DNA of 64,000 nt from assembly GCA_963704335.1 (NCBI GenBank), contig OY969889.1, positions 2,294,001-2,358,000 of the forward strand. Direction: 5' to 3'. This DNA comes from PALSA-612 sp963704335. Its GTDB lineage: Bacteria > Actinomycetota > Thermoleophilia > Gaiellales > Gaiellaceae. The translations under genes were made by a program, and so were the position numbers. Below, one piece after another: positions 23,004-31,267 of this stretch; position 1 is the first letter of the stretch, and every line of letters begins with the position of its first letter. The notes under the pieces are model-generated. The model saw nothing but the letters and a program-made list of their open reading frames with translations. It made no database searches and was not told the DNA's origin.

Positions 23004-25466
23004 CTAGTCGTCCTCGAGCGCGAGGGATACGGCGTCGTCGAGGGTCAGTTCGCGGCCCTCCGCGTGGCCGCGGTCGAAGTCCGGCCCGGCCACCTTCCGC
23101 ATCCGTTCCTCGGCCTCTGCGCGATGGCGCAACCACCCGCCGAGCGGCGCAGCGACCTGTTCGTCCTCGACCACGGCCCAGAGCCGCCCGGCTCGCTCGC
23201 CGTCGCCTCGCTCGGCGGCGACGCTCGCCAGGATGCCGACGCAGAAGATGCGGCTCACGTGGTCGCGGAGCAAGTTGGCAATGGCGAGCGCCGCGCGGGC
23301 ATGCTCGTCGCCCTCGTCCACCAGGCCGGCGTTGAGCGACAGGCAGGCCAGCTCCGCGAGCGCCCCGCTTTCCCACCAGATCACGTTGATTTCGCGTGCG
23401 AGAGACGCGCTCTGGCGGACGAGATCGAGCGCGGCGCGCTCGTCACCGCGATCGCGAGCGATGGCGCCGAGTGCGCCGGTGGTCTGTGCCAAGCCCCATA
23501 CGTTCTCGCTTCGGCGATGGATCGCGTCGCTCTCCCTGACGAGCTGCTCCGCCCGGTCGAGGTCGCCCCGGAACAGCATCGCGCCGAGCCCGAGCCGGTG
23601 CAGCATGACGGCCCGGTGATGCTCGTCGCCGAGCCGGTCGAAGATGGCGAGGCTCTCGGTCCACCCCCGCTCCGCGAGATCGGGGCGCCCCGAGATGTGC
23701 TGCGCGCTCCCGAGCGCGCGGAGCGCTTGCGCCCGCAAGCTGTCCGAAACACCGTCCTGGGGCTGATCGAACAACCGCTCGAACCAGCGCATGCCCTCCG
23801 AGGGATCGAGGACGGCCCAGAGCTGTTCGACCGTGGTCGCGATTGCGAGCCCGAGCTCGATCGACCCACTTCGGATTGCCCAGTCGAGCGCGCCTCGGAT
23901 GTTGTCGATGTCGACCAGCGCGAGGTCCAGCCGCTGACCGCCGGGGCGAAGCTTCGCCGCATCGAGGTTCGCCCGCTCCCCGACCTCGAGAAAGAACTCG
24001 GCATGCTGCCTGCGGATCGTGTCAGCCTCAGTAGAGGCTTCGAGCTGCTCGGCCGCGTACTCGCGGATGGTGTCGAGCAATAGCAGCCGGCCGGTGGCCA
24101 GCCTGCGGACGAGGCTCTTCAACACGAGTGACTGGAGCACGTCGAGGTCCGCGGAGCAGATCGACTCCGCAGCCTCGAGCGCGAAGCTTCCTCGGAAGAC
24201 CGCCAGTCGGCCGAAGAGCTCCTGCTCGGTCGGGTCCAGCAGCTCGTAGCTCCACTCGATCGCCGCGCGCAGGGTTTGCTGCCTGGCGGGCGCGTCGCGC
24301 GAGCGCGAGGCCAGGAGCGGCAGGCGCTTGTCGAGTCGTGTGAGGAGCTCGTCCGGGCTGAGCAGCGCTACGCGTGCGGCGGCCAGCTCGATCGCGAGCG
24401 GCAGGCCGTCCAGCCGCCGGCAGATCTCACCCACCGGCTCGGTCGCCCGGAATCCGTGCTCCACAGCCGCGGCTCGCTCGACGAACAGGGCGACGGCGTC
24501 GCCGTCCGGCAACGGCTCGACCGGGTAGCGCTGCTCCGATTCGATCTGTAGCGGCTCCCGGCTCGTGACGAGCGCCTTCGTGTTGGGCGTCTCCGACAGG
24601 AGAGACGAGACCGTCGGCGCGGCCTCCACGATCTGCTCGAAGTTGTCGAGCAGGAGCAGCAGGCACTTGCCCCCGATGTAGTCGCTCACAGGGCCGTCGG
24701 CGCCGATGGCCGCGCCGATCGCACCCTCTACGAGGGCCGGGTCGCGGAGTGCCTGAAGCGGGACCCAGAAGACGCCGTCGGGGAACTGCTCGATCGCCTC
24801 GGCCGCGAGCTGCATCGCGAGCCGCGTCTTACCGCTGCCGCCCGGCCCGGTCAGGGTCAGCAGGCGATGGGTGCGAACGAGAGCGCCGGCTTCGGCGAGC
24901 TCACGCTCTCGACCGACGATCGGCGTCGCCTGGATCGGGAGAGTCGTCCTGTGCAGTGTCTTCAGCCGCGGGAAATCGTCGTCGCCGAGCTGGAACAGTC
25001 GTACCGGCGCTCCGAGGTCCTTCAGCCGGTGGTCTCCCAGGTCGCGCAGGTCCACCGTCGGATCGAGGAGCTGCCTCGTCGCCTCGGACACGAGCACCTG
25101 TCCGCCGTGCCCGGCGCCCATGATCCGAGCTGCCCGGTGTACGTCGGCGCCCACGTAGCCCTCTTCGGTGAGGATCGGCTCTCCCGTGTGGACGCCCATC
25201 CGGACGCGGACGACTCCGGCCGCGAGCGCCTCCTGGGCGTCTGCGGCCGCGGCGACAGCGCCGGCGGCGCTCGCGAAGGCCATGAAGAACGCGTCGCCCT
25301 GCGTGTCCACCTCGACGCCGCCGTGTTGTGAAACCGCATCGCGCACGACGCGCCGATGCTCTCCGAGCACCTCTGCGTACCCGTCACCAAGCTCTTCCAG
25401 CAGGCGCGTCGAGCCCTCGATGTCCGTGAACAGCAAGGTAACGGTGCCGGTCGGCAACTCCCTCAC
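23004..25466 (-). CDS. Class III cyclase domain-ATPase-TPR regulator
   Basis: An 820-residue signalling protein. Residues about 8-160 form a class III adenylate/guanylate cyclase domain (FTDIEGST at 13-20, VDTQGDAFF at 53-61). Residues about 180-430 are a STAND-type ATPase with Walker A GPGGSGKT (207-214) and Walker B LLLLDNFEQ. The C-terminal half has TPR-like helical repeats. A usually conserved Asn of the cyclase is His here (GADVHRAARI), so catalysis is doubtful. No DNA-binding domain is present, unlike LuxR-type relatives. It probably senses a ligand through its ATPase/TPR parts. The neighbouring tRNA-Cys is divergent. Confidence 0.8.
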   Translation of the reverse strand: MRELPTGTVTLLFTDIEGSTRLLEELGDGYAEVLGEHRRVVRDAVSQHGGVEVDTQGDAFFMAFASAAGAVAAAADAQEALAAGVVRVRMGVHTGEPILTEEGYVGADVHRAARIMGAGHGGQVLVSEATRQLLDPTVDLRDLGDHRLKDLGAPVRLFQLGDDDFPRLKTLHRTTLPIQATPIVGRERELAEAGALVRTHRLLTLTGPGGSGKTRLAMQLAAEAIEQFPDGVFWVPLQALRDPALVEGAIGAAIGADGPVSDYIGGKCLLLLLDNFEQIVEAAPTVSSLLSETPNTKALVTSREPLQIESEQRYPVEPLPDGDAVALFVERAAAVEHGFRATEPVGEICRRLDGLPLAIELAAARVALLSPDELLTRLDKRLPLLASRSRDAPARQQTLRAAIEWSYELLDPTEQELFGRLAVFRGSFALEAAESICSADLDVLQSLVLKSLVRRLATGRLLLLDTIREYAAEQLEASTEADTIRRQHAEFFLEVGERANLDAAKLRPGGQRLDLALVDIDNIRGALDWAIRSGSIELGLAIATTVEQLWAVLDPSEGMRWFERLFDQPQDGVSDSLRAQALRALGSAQHISGRPDLAERGWTESLAIFDRLGDEHHRAVMLHRLGLGAMLFRGDLDRAEQLVRESDAIHRRSENVWGLAQTTGALGAIARDRGDERAALDLVRQSASLAREINVIWWESGALAELACLSLNAGLVDEGDEHARAALAIANLLRDHVSRIFCVGILASVAAERGDGERAGRLWAVVEDEQVAAPLGGWLRHRAEAEERMRKVAGPDFDRGHAEGRELTLDDAVSLALEDD

Positions 25467-25517
25467 GCTGACATGATCGTGCAGAGTCAGCGGCCCGCCA
25501 AACTACGATGTGGCTGT

Positions 25518-25588
25518 GGCGACGTGGCCGAGTGGCTAGGCAGAGGCCTGCAAAGCCTCGTACAGCGGTTCGAGTCCGCTCGTCGCCT
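25518..25588 (+). tRNA. tRNA-Cys (anticodon GCA)
   Basis: A 71-base cloverleaf. Acceptor GGCGACG pairs with CGTCGCC, discriminator T. The anticodon stem GAGGC/GCCTC encloses CTGCAAA (anticodon GCA), and the T-arm carries GGTTCGAGTCC. CCA is not encoded. A TACGAT hexamer at 25504-25509 could be its -10. Confidence 0.95.
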
Positions 25589-25643
25589 TCATGGTCTGGC
25601 CAGGCCAACTGCCGAGGTAGACTCGGCCGCCGGTGGCAGGTGA

Positions 25644-25650
25644 GGGAGGA
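25644..25650 (+). promoter_or_regulatory. Ribosome-binding site deciding the start at 25654
   Basis: GGGAGGA, 3 bases before the GTG at 25654. It favours that start over the in-frame GTG at 25633. Confidence 0.55.
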
Positions 25651-25653
25651 TCC

Positions 25654-27087
25654 GTGGGCACGGCTGTGCTCGGCGCCGGGCCTGCGGGGCTGACCGCCGC
25701 GTACGTGCTCGGGTTGCGGGACGTTCCGGCGGTCGTCTACGAGGCCGACGGAACCGTCGGCGGCATCGCGAAGACGGTCGAATACAACGGCTACCGCTTC
25801 GACCTCGGCGGGCACCGCTTCTTCACGAAGTTCGCCCAGGTGGAGCGCCTGTGGGAGGACCTCATCGGCGACGAGTTCCTCGTCAGGCCCCGCCTGTCGC
25901 GGATCTACTACGACGGCAAGTACCTGGCGTATCCCCTGCTGGCGCGTGATGTGCTGGCGAGGCTCGGCGTCGTCGAGTCGGTGCTCTGCGCACTCTCCTA
26001 CTTCCGCTGCCGTCTGAGCTCGACCCGCACCCAGCCCGAGACGTTCGAGGAATGGGTGACGTGGAACTTCGGCTCACGGCTCTACGACGCGTTCTTCGCC
26101 TCGTATACCGAGAAGGTGTGGGGAATCCCGGGATCCGAGATCCACGCGGAGTGGGCTGCGCAGCGCATCAAGGACTTTTCCTTCGGGAAGGCGCTGCTGC
26201 GTGCGCTCCGACTCAGCCGCCAGACGCCGACCACGCTGATCGAGGAGTTTCACTACCCCCGTCTCGGGCCAGGCCAGATGTGGGAACGGATGCAGGCGCG
26301 TGTGGAGGAGCGCGGCATCGATGTCCGCCTTCGCCATCGGGCGACGGCGATCCAGCACGAGCTCGGCCATGTCCTCAGTGCCACCATCGAGCACGACGGG
26401 AGGGCGGAAGAGGTCACGGTGGACGCGATCCTCTCCAGCATTCCCCTGAGCGAGCTCGTGCTGAGCCTCGATCCTGCCCCGCCCGAGGAGATCACCGCGG
26501 CTGCGAGGCGCCTCAGGTACCGCTCGCTCTGCCTGGTCGCACTCGTGACCAACCAGGAGGAGCCCTTTCCGGACAACTGGATCTACCTCCACGACCCCGG
26601 TACGCGCGCCGGTCGAGTCCAGAACTTCGGCGCGTGGAGCCCCGACATGGTGCGGGAGGGAACCACCTGCCTCGGCGTCGAGTACTTCTGCTTCGAGGGA
26701 GACGACCTCTGGGAGCTCCCCGACGAGCAGGCGGTCCAGCTTGCGACGGACGAGCTGGCGCGGATCGGGCTCGTCGACCCGGCGTCCGTCGTGGATGGCG
26801 TGAAGGTACGCGTCCCGAAGGCCTATCCGATGTACGACGGCAACTACCGCGAGGCGGTGGCGGTGCTGCACGGGTATCTCGCCGGCTTCGACAACCTCAA
26901 GACCTTCGGCCGCAACGGGCTCCACCGCTACAACAACCAGGATCACTCGATGTGGACTGCGATCCTCGCCACGCTCAATCTCGTGGATGGGACCGACTAC
27001 GACGTGTGGTCCGTGAACACCGAGGCCGAGTACCACGAGGAAGGCGAAGCCGTCGACTCCCTCCTCGACGTCGACCTCGTCAGCTAG
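25654..27087 (+). CDS. FAD/NAD(P)-dependent oxidoreductase of glycan clusters
   Basis: A 477-residue flavoprotein of the amine-oxidase/protoporphyrinogen-oxidase-like superfamily. The Rossmann loop VLGAGPAGLTAAYVLG is at the N-terminus, then VVYEADGTVGGIAKT and the characteristic FDLGGHRFFTK block. Near the C-terminus the FGRNGLHRYNNQDHSM segment contacts FAD in related proteins. Such proteins are common in polysaccharide loci and resemble UDP-galactopyranose mutase in general fold, but the reaction is unknown. It is the first gene of the glycan cluster; the GT2 gene begins 6 bases after its stop. Confidence 0.8.
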   Translation: MGTAVLGAGPAGLTAAYVLGLRDVPAVVYEADGTVGGIAKTVEYNGYRFDLGGHRFFTKFAQVERLWEDLIGDEFLVRPRLSRIYYDGKYLAYPLLARDVLARLGVVESVLCALSYFRCRLSSTRTQPETFEEWVTWNFGSRLYDAFFASYTEKVWGIPGSEIHAEWAAQRIKDFSFGKALLRALRLSRQTPTTLIEEFHYPRLGPGQMWERMQARVEERGIDVRLRHRATAIQHELGHVLSATIEHDGRAEEVTVDAILSSIPLSELVLSLDPAPPEEITAAARRLRYRSLCLVALVTNQEEPFPDNWIYLHDPGTRAGRVQNFGAWSPDMVREGTTCLGVEYFCFEGDDLWELPDEQAVQLATDELARIGLVDPASVVDGVKVRVPKAYPMYDGNYREAVAVLHGYLAGFDNLKTFGRNGLHRYNNQDHSMWTAILATLNLVDGTDYDVWSVNTEAEYHEEGEAVDSLLDVDLVS

Positions 27088-27093
27088 TTCGTC

Positions 27094-27945
27094 GTGCTGT
27101 CGATCGTGGTCGCATCGAACGGAGCTGCCGGCTCCGTGGAAGCCTGCCTCGAGACCCTCGAGCGGCAGGTGGACGGCGCGGAGGTCATCGTCTGCGAGCT
27201 CGAAGCAAGCCCGGAGTTCGTACGAAGTCGCTTCCCGTTCGCGCGTTTCCTCGAGCCGAAGCGGGCGCTGGTCCCCGAGCTGTGGACCGACGGTATCGAG
27301 GCTTCGAGAGGTGACGCCGTGGCTCTCACGATCTCGCCGATGCGCCTTGCTCCCGACTGGGTGACAACTCTGGGGCGAGTGCTCGCGGACGCCGACGCGG
27401 TCGGCGGCGCAATCGATCCCGGCGAGGGGCTGCGCGTACGTGACTGGGCCGAGTACTTCTCTCGCTACACGCCCGACATGCGCCCCTTCGAGGCTCATGC
27501 CTCTCCGGATCTGCCCGGCGACAACGCCGCGTACAGGCGCGATGCGCTCCAGGGCGTGCGCGAAACGTTCCGGGACGGCTTCTGGGAGCCCGAGGTGCAC
27601 CGAGCGATGCTCGAGCAGTCGAAGAGACTCTGGCACAGCCCGGAGCTCGTAGCTTTCCAGGCGCGGTCGGCAGGGATCCGAGCCTTCTGCCGCCAGAGGT
27701 ACCACCACGGACAGGGCCACGGCCTCAAGCGCGGAGCGCGGTTCGGCGCCATGAGAAATCTCGCCGGCGTCGTCGGTGCGCCGCTGGTTCCTCCGCTGTT
27801 GACGATCCGAGTCCTTCGGCAAGTGTTCGGAAAGCAGCGCTATCGGGCACGTGTGGTGCTCGCGCTGCCGCTGATCTTCACCTTCGACATCGCATGGGCC
27901 GCGGGTGAAGCTGTCGGCCACGTGCATGTGCTGCGCGGTCGATGA
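27094..27945 (+). CDS. Family 2-like glycosyltransferase, possibly degenerate
   Basis: A 283-residue GT2-type protein with the opening strand LSIVVASNGAAGSVEACLETL and a C-terminal hydrophobic segment (VVLALPLIFTFDIAWAAGEAVG). It is a paralogue of the next gene: both share DWA-x-(F/Y), a D/G-N-A-(S/A)-Y-x-R/E-x-(A)-x2 block, the (F/L)W(E) block and QRYH. Where GT2 enzymes carry the acidic DxD metal motif, this one reads ALTISPMRLAPDW with no acid. It may be inactive or use another mechanism. The start is GTG. Confidence 0.7.
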   Translation: MLSIVVASNGAAGSVEACLETLERQVDGAEVIVCELEASPEFVRSRFPFARFLEPKRALVPELWTDGIEASRGDAVALTISPMRLAPDWVTTLGRVLADADAVGGAIDPGEGLRVRDWAEYFSRYTPDMRPFEAHASPDLPGDNAAYRRDALQGVRETFRDGFWEPEVHRAMLEQSKRLWHSPELVAFQARSAGIRAFCRQRYHHGQGHGLKRGARFGAMRNLAGVVGAPLVPPLLTIRVLRQVFGKQRYRARVVLALPLIFTFDIAWAAGEAVGHVHVLRGR

Positions 27946-27949
27946 CCAT

Positions 27950-28837
27950 ATGAGTCCGGTCGAGCTCTCGGTAGTGGTGGCATCGGTGAACGGGTTCCCC
28001 TACCTCGAGAAATGCCTGGACGCGCTCCGCCGGTACGCGCCCGGCGCCGAGGTTGTCGTCGCCGATTCGACGGATCCGGAGACCCGTCGACGGATCCGGG
28101 AGGGCTGGCCCGACGTCCAGCTGCACTCGTTCGAGGAGCCGACCCCGGTGCCCAAGCTGCGGGCCGCAGGGATGAACGCAGCCGGCGGGTCGTACGTCGC
28201 GGTCATCGAGGACCACTGCGTGGTCACTGACGAGTGGGCGGCCGCAATCGAGCACGCTCATGCCGAGGGCCACCCTGTAGTTGGCGGTCCGATCCGGAAC
28301 GCAGCGACCGACCGGATACGCGACTGGGCCGCGTTTCTTTGCGAGTACAGCGAGCACATGGAGCCCCTCCGACAGGGAGTCGCGCCCTCCCTCGCAGGCA
28401 TGAACGCCTCGTACAGCCGAGAGGCGATGGACGCAATCGGTGAGTTCCTCCGCCGCGGGCTCTGGGAGACCTGGCTCCACCCTCACCTGCAGGCGGAGGG
28501 GTTCGAGCTGTGGTGCGAGTCCCGGGCGGTGCTCCTGCACGACAAGGGTTTCGGAGTGGGCGAGTTCCTCGGGCAGCGTTATCACTTCGCACGCGCGTAC
28601 GCCGGGATGCGCAATCCCGAGCTCGGGTGGAAGAGGGCGGTCTACTGCCTCGGCACGCCGCTGCTCATCCCGCTGGTCTACAGCCGAATCGCTCGTAACG
28701 TTCGCCGGCGCCGGCGCCACGGCGCCGAATTCCTCAAGGCGACGCCGCTGATCGCGCTCTACCTCGTTGCCTGGAGTGCCGGCGAAGCCGTCGGCTATGC
28801 CGCGGGCGGGGGAAAGAGCATCCTCCGCGTCAAGTGA
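27950..28837 (+). CDS. Family 2 glycosyltransferase
   Basis: A 295-residue GT2 protein. LSVVVASVNGFPYLEKCLDAL opens the nucleotide-sugar fold, AAGGSYVAVIEDHCVV carries the acidic metal-site residues, and the acceptor region shows GLWETWLHPHLQAEG. A C-terminal hydrophobic segment (LIALYLVAWSAGEAVGYA) may anchor it to the membrane. Donor and acceptor are unknown. The ATG at 27950 lies 4 bases after the upstream stop and its 3' end overlaps the next gene by 4 bases. Likely a tandem duplicate of the upstream gene. Confidence 0.8.
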   Translation: MSPVELSVVVASVNGFPYLEKCLDALRRYAPGAEVVVADSTDPETRRRIREGWPDVQLHSFEEPTPVPKLRAAGMNAAGGSYVAVIEDHCVVTDEWAAAIEHAHAEGHPVVGGPIRNAATDRIRDWAAFLCEYSEHMEPLRQGVAPSLAGMNASYSREAMDAIGEFLRRGLWETWLHPHLQAEGFELWCESRAVLLHDKGFGVGEFLGQRYHFARAYAGMRNPELGWKRAVYCLGTPLLIPLVYSRIARNVRRRRRHGAEFLKATPLIALYLVAWSAGEAVGYAAGGGKSILRVK

Positions 28838-30018
28838 CCGGACCCGCCCGCGTGGGGGTCGATGCGACCAGCTGGCTCAATCGACGTGGATTCGGCCGTT
28901 TCGCGCGGAATGCGGTCACGAGGCTCGTCGAGCTCGACCGGGAGCGGACGTACGTGCTGTTCATGGACGAACAGGACGCCGGAGTCGTGCCCGTCCCCGC
29001 AGCAGCAGAGCGTCGGCACGTGAGGCTGCGACGGACGCAGGGAGGCTCGAACCGCGGTGCGCTCGACCTGCTTCGGCTCGTGCACGCCGCCAGCCGTGCC
29101 GACCTCGACGCCTTTCTGTTTCCATCGATCTACACGTACTTCCCGGTGCCGCGTGTGGCAACGATCGTCGGTCTCCACGACACCACCGCTGAGGACTTTC
29201 CCGAGCTGGCGCTCGCCCGGCGCCGCGATCGGGTCCTCTGGCGGGCGAAGCAGCACCTGGCGCTGCGCAACGCCGCCTGTCTGTTCACGGTCTCGGAGGC
29301 GGCGCGAGAGGCTATCGCCCGCCGCTTTGGCATCGACCCCGACCTGCTGCCGGTTGTTCCCGAAGCGCCTGATCCCGTCTTTCACCCTCGAGCCGCCGGT
29401 GAGTCACACGCCGCGCTGACGCGACTCGGGCTCGAGCCCGGTGCCCCGTACTTCCTGTACTCCGGAGGCATCAACCCGCACAAGAACGTGGAGACCCTGC
29501 TGGCCGCGTACGCGACTCTTGTCTCGCGAGGCGATCCACCGCCGCTCGTGCTCGTCGGCGAGCTCGAGAGCGACCCTTACGTCTCCGCCGCCCGAGCGGT
29601 GCGCGAGCAGATCTCGGCGCTGGGTATCGGGCGGCGCGTCCGCTTGCCCGGGTATGTCTCCGACGACGATCTCGCCTGCCTCTACAGCGCAGCCACGGCG
29701 TTCGTAAGCCCGTCGCGATCGGAGGGATTCGGTCTGCCTGCCGTGGAAGCGGCAGCCTGCAACGCTCCGGTCGTGCTCAGCGATCTGCCCGCCCACAGAG
29801 AGACGCTTGGGAACGCAGCCCTCTTCTTCCCGCCTCTCGACGTCGAGGCGCTCGTCGCCCAGCTCGAGCTCGTGCTCGCAGACGGAGAGCTGCGACGCTC
29901 GCTTGCCGCGCGTGGCCGGGCGGCGGTCGCAGGTTTCTCGTGGGACACGTCGGCAGAACGGCTGCAGGCGCTCGTGGACAGAGTCGCAGCGCCGCCGCCG
30001 GGAACGCGCCATGCCTGA
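28834..30018 (+). CDS. Family 4 glycosyltransferase
   Basis: A 394-residue GT-B fold enzyme. The N-terminal acceptor domain begins GVDATSWLNRRGFGRF; the C-terminal donor domain has YFLYSGGINPHKNVETLL and the ExxxxxxxE motif of retaining GT4 enzymes in SEGFGLPAVEAAA. It is likely to add a hexose in synthesis of the surface glycan. The GTG start overlaps the previous stop by 4 bases and the 3' end overlaps the following gene by 8. Confidence 0.85.
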   Translation: MTGPARVGVDATSWLNRRGFGRFARNAVTRLVELDRERTYVLFMDEQDAGVVPVPAAAERRHVRLRRTQGGSNRGALDLLRLVHAASRADLDAFLFPSIYTYFPVPRVATIVGLHDTTAEDFPELALARRRDRVLWRAKQHLALRNAACLFTVSEAAREAIARRFGIDPDLLPVVPEAPDPVFHPRAAGESHAALTRLGLEPGAPYFLYSGGINPHKNVETLLAAYATLVSRGDPPPLVLVGELESDPYVSAARAVREQISALGIGRRVRLPGYVSDDDLACLYSAATAFVSPSRSEGFGLPAVEAAACNAPVVLSDLPAHRETLGNAALFFPPLDVEALVAQLELVLADGELRRSLAARGRAAVAGFSWDTSAERLQALVDRVAAPPPGTRHA

Positions 30019-31246
30019 GCACCCGCTGTCCATCTGCATGGTGACGACCTTCTATCCGCCGTATCACTTCGGTGGCGACGCCCTCTTCGTCCAGCGCCTG
30101 GCGAGCTCGCTCGCCGGCCGGGGACATCGCGTGACGGTGGTGCACAGCGTGGACGCCTATCGGACCCTCGAGCGCAAGCGTCCACGGGAGGAGTCGGCGC
30201 CCCACCAGGGTGTGACGGTGCACCCGGTGGAAAGCCGGCTGGGAAGGGTCTCGGCGCTTGCCACCTACCTCAGCGGTCGGCCGCTCTTCACGTCGTCCGA
30301 CCTCCGCGCAGTCTTCGCGGGCAACCGTTTCGACGTCGTGCACTTCCACAACATCTCCCTGGTGGGCGGTCCCGGAGTGCTCGGCTACGGGGAGGGCGTC
30401 AAGCTCTACACGCTCCATGAGCACTGGCTCGTCTGCCCGATGCACGTGCTGTGGCGCTACAACCGGGAGCCCTGCGAGGAGCCGCATTGCACTCGCTGCT
30501 CGCTGGCGTTCCACAGGCCACCTCAGCTCTGGCGCCACACGAAGCTACTCGAGCGCGAGCTGGAGCACGTGGATCTGTTCCTCGCTCCAAGCCGATTCGT
30601 CCGTGAGGCGCACCGGCGTCGAGGCTTCACGCGCCCGATCCGTCACCTGCCTCCGTTCCTGCCCGCGCCGGGCACGCCGCCACCCGCGACGGAGCCTGCG
30701 GGCATCGACCGCCCGTATTTCCTGTACGCGGGGAGGCTCGAGCGCATAAAGGGCGTCGACACTCTGCTCGACGCGTTCCAGGCCTACGACGGCGCAGACC
30801 TCGTGATCGCGGGCGACGGGACGCAGGAGGGCGAGCTGCGTCGCCGAGCGTCGGGGAACACGCGCGTCCACTTCCTCGGGCGCGTTGGTCAGACGGCACT
30901 GGCCTCGCTGTACGCGGGCGCGATTGCGCTCATCGTGCCGTCGGTCGGCTACGAGGTGTTTCCTCTCGTCAGCCTCGAGGCATTCGCTCAGCGCACTCCG
31001 GTGATCGCGCGGCGACTCGGAGGCTTGCCCGAAGCGGTCGAGGACTCCGGTGGGGGCTTCCTCTACGAGAACGATCGCGAGCTCGTGGCTGCGATGGAGG
31101 CCCTGAGGCTCGACCCGTCGCTGCGCCGGGAGCTCGGCCTCCGCGGCCACTCGGCGCTCTTGCGGCTCTGGTCCGAGGATGCGCATCTGGATCGCTATCT
31201 CACGACGATCGACGAGCTCCGCGGGCAGCGGAGATCGGCAACCTGA
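30011..31246 (+). CDS. Family 4 glycosyltransferase
   Basis: A 411-residue GT4 enzyme. It opens with SICMVTTFYPPYHFGGDALFV, the usual glycine-rich acceptor loop. A Cys-rich insertion (CPMHVLWRYNREPCEEPHC, then TRC) after HEHWLVC is seen in a GT4 subgroup and may bind metal. The donor domain has YAGRLERIKGVDTLLDAF, and the ExxxxxxxE motif is shifted to YEVFPLVSLEAF. Start is ATG at 30011, inside the end of the previous gene. Confidence 0.85.
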   Translation: MPEHPLSICMVTTFYPPYHFGGDALFVQRLASSLAGRGHRVTVVHSVDAYRTLERKRPREESAPHQGVTVHPVESRLGRVSALATYLSGRPLFTSSDLRAVFAGNRFDVVHFHNISLVGGPGVLGYGEGVKLYTLHEHWLVCPMHVLWRYNREPCEEPHCTRCSLAFHRPPQLWRHTKLLERELEHVDLFLAPSRFVREAHRRRGFTRPIRHLPPFLPAPGTPPPATEPAGIDRPYFLYAGRLERIKGVDTLLDAFQAYDGADLVIAGDGTQEGELRRRASGNTRVHFLGRVGQTALASLYAGAIALIVPSVGYEVFPLVSLEAFAQRTPVIARRLGGLPEAVEDSGGGFLYENDRELVAAMEALRLDPSLRRELGLRGHSALLRLWSEDAHLDRYLTTIDELRGQRRSAT

Positions 31247-31267
31247 AGCACGCGAGCCGTCGGGCCG

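Noticed and set aside
26074..27927. 617-residue open frame on the minus strand
   Set aside because: It covers the FAD oxidoreductase and GT2 genes in the opposite direction and has no family motif; a high-GC shadow.
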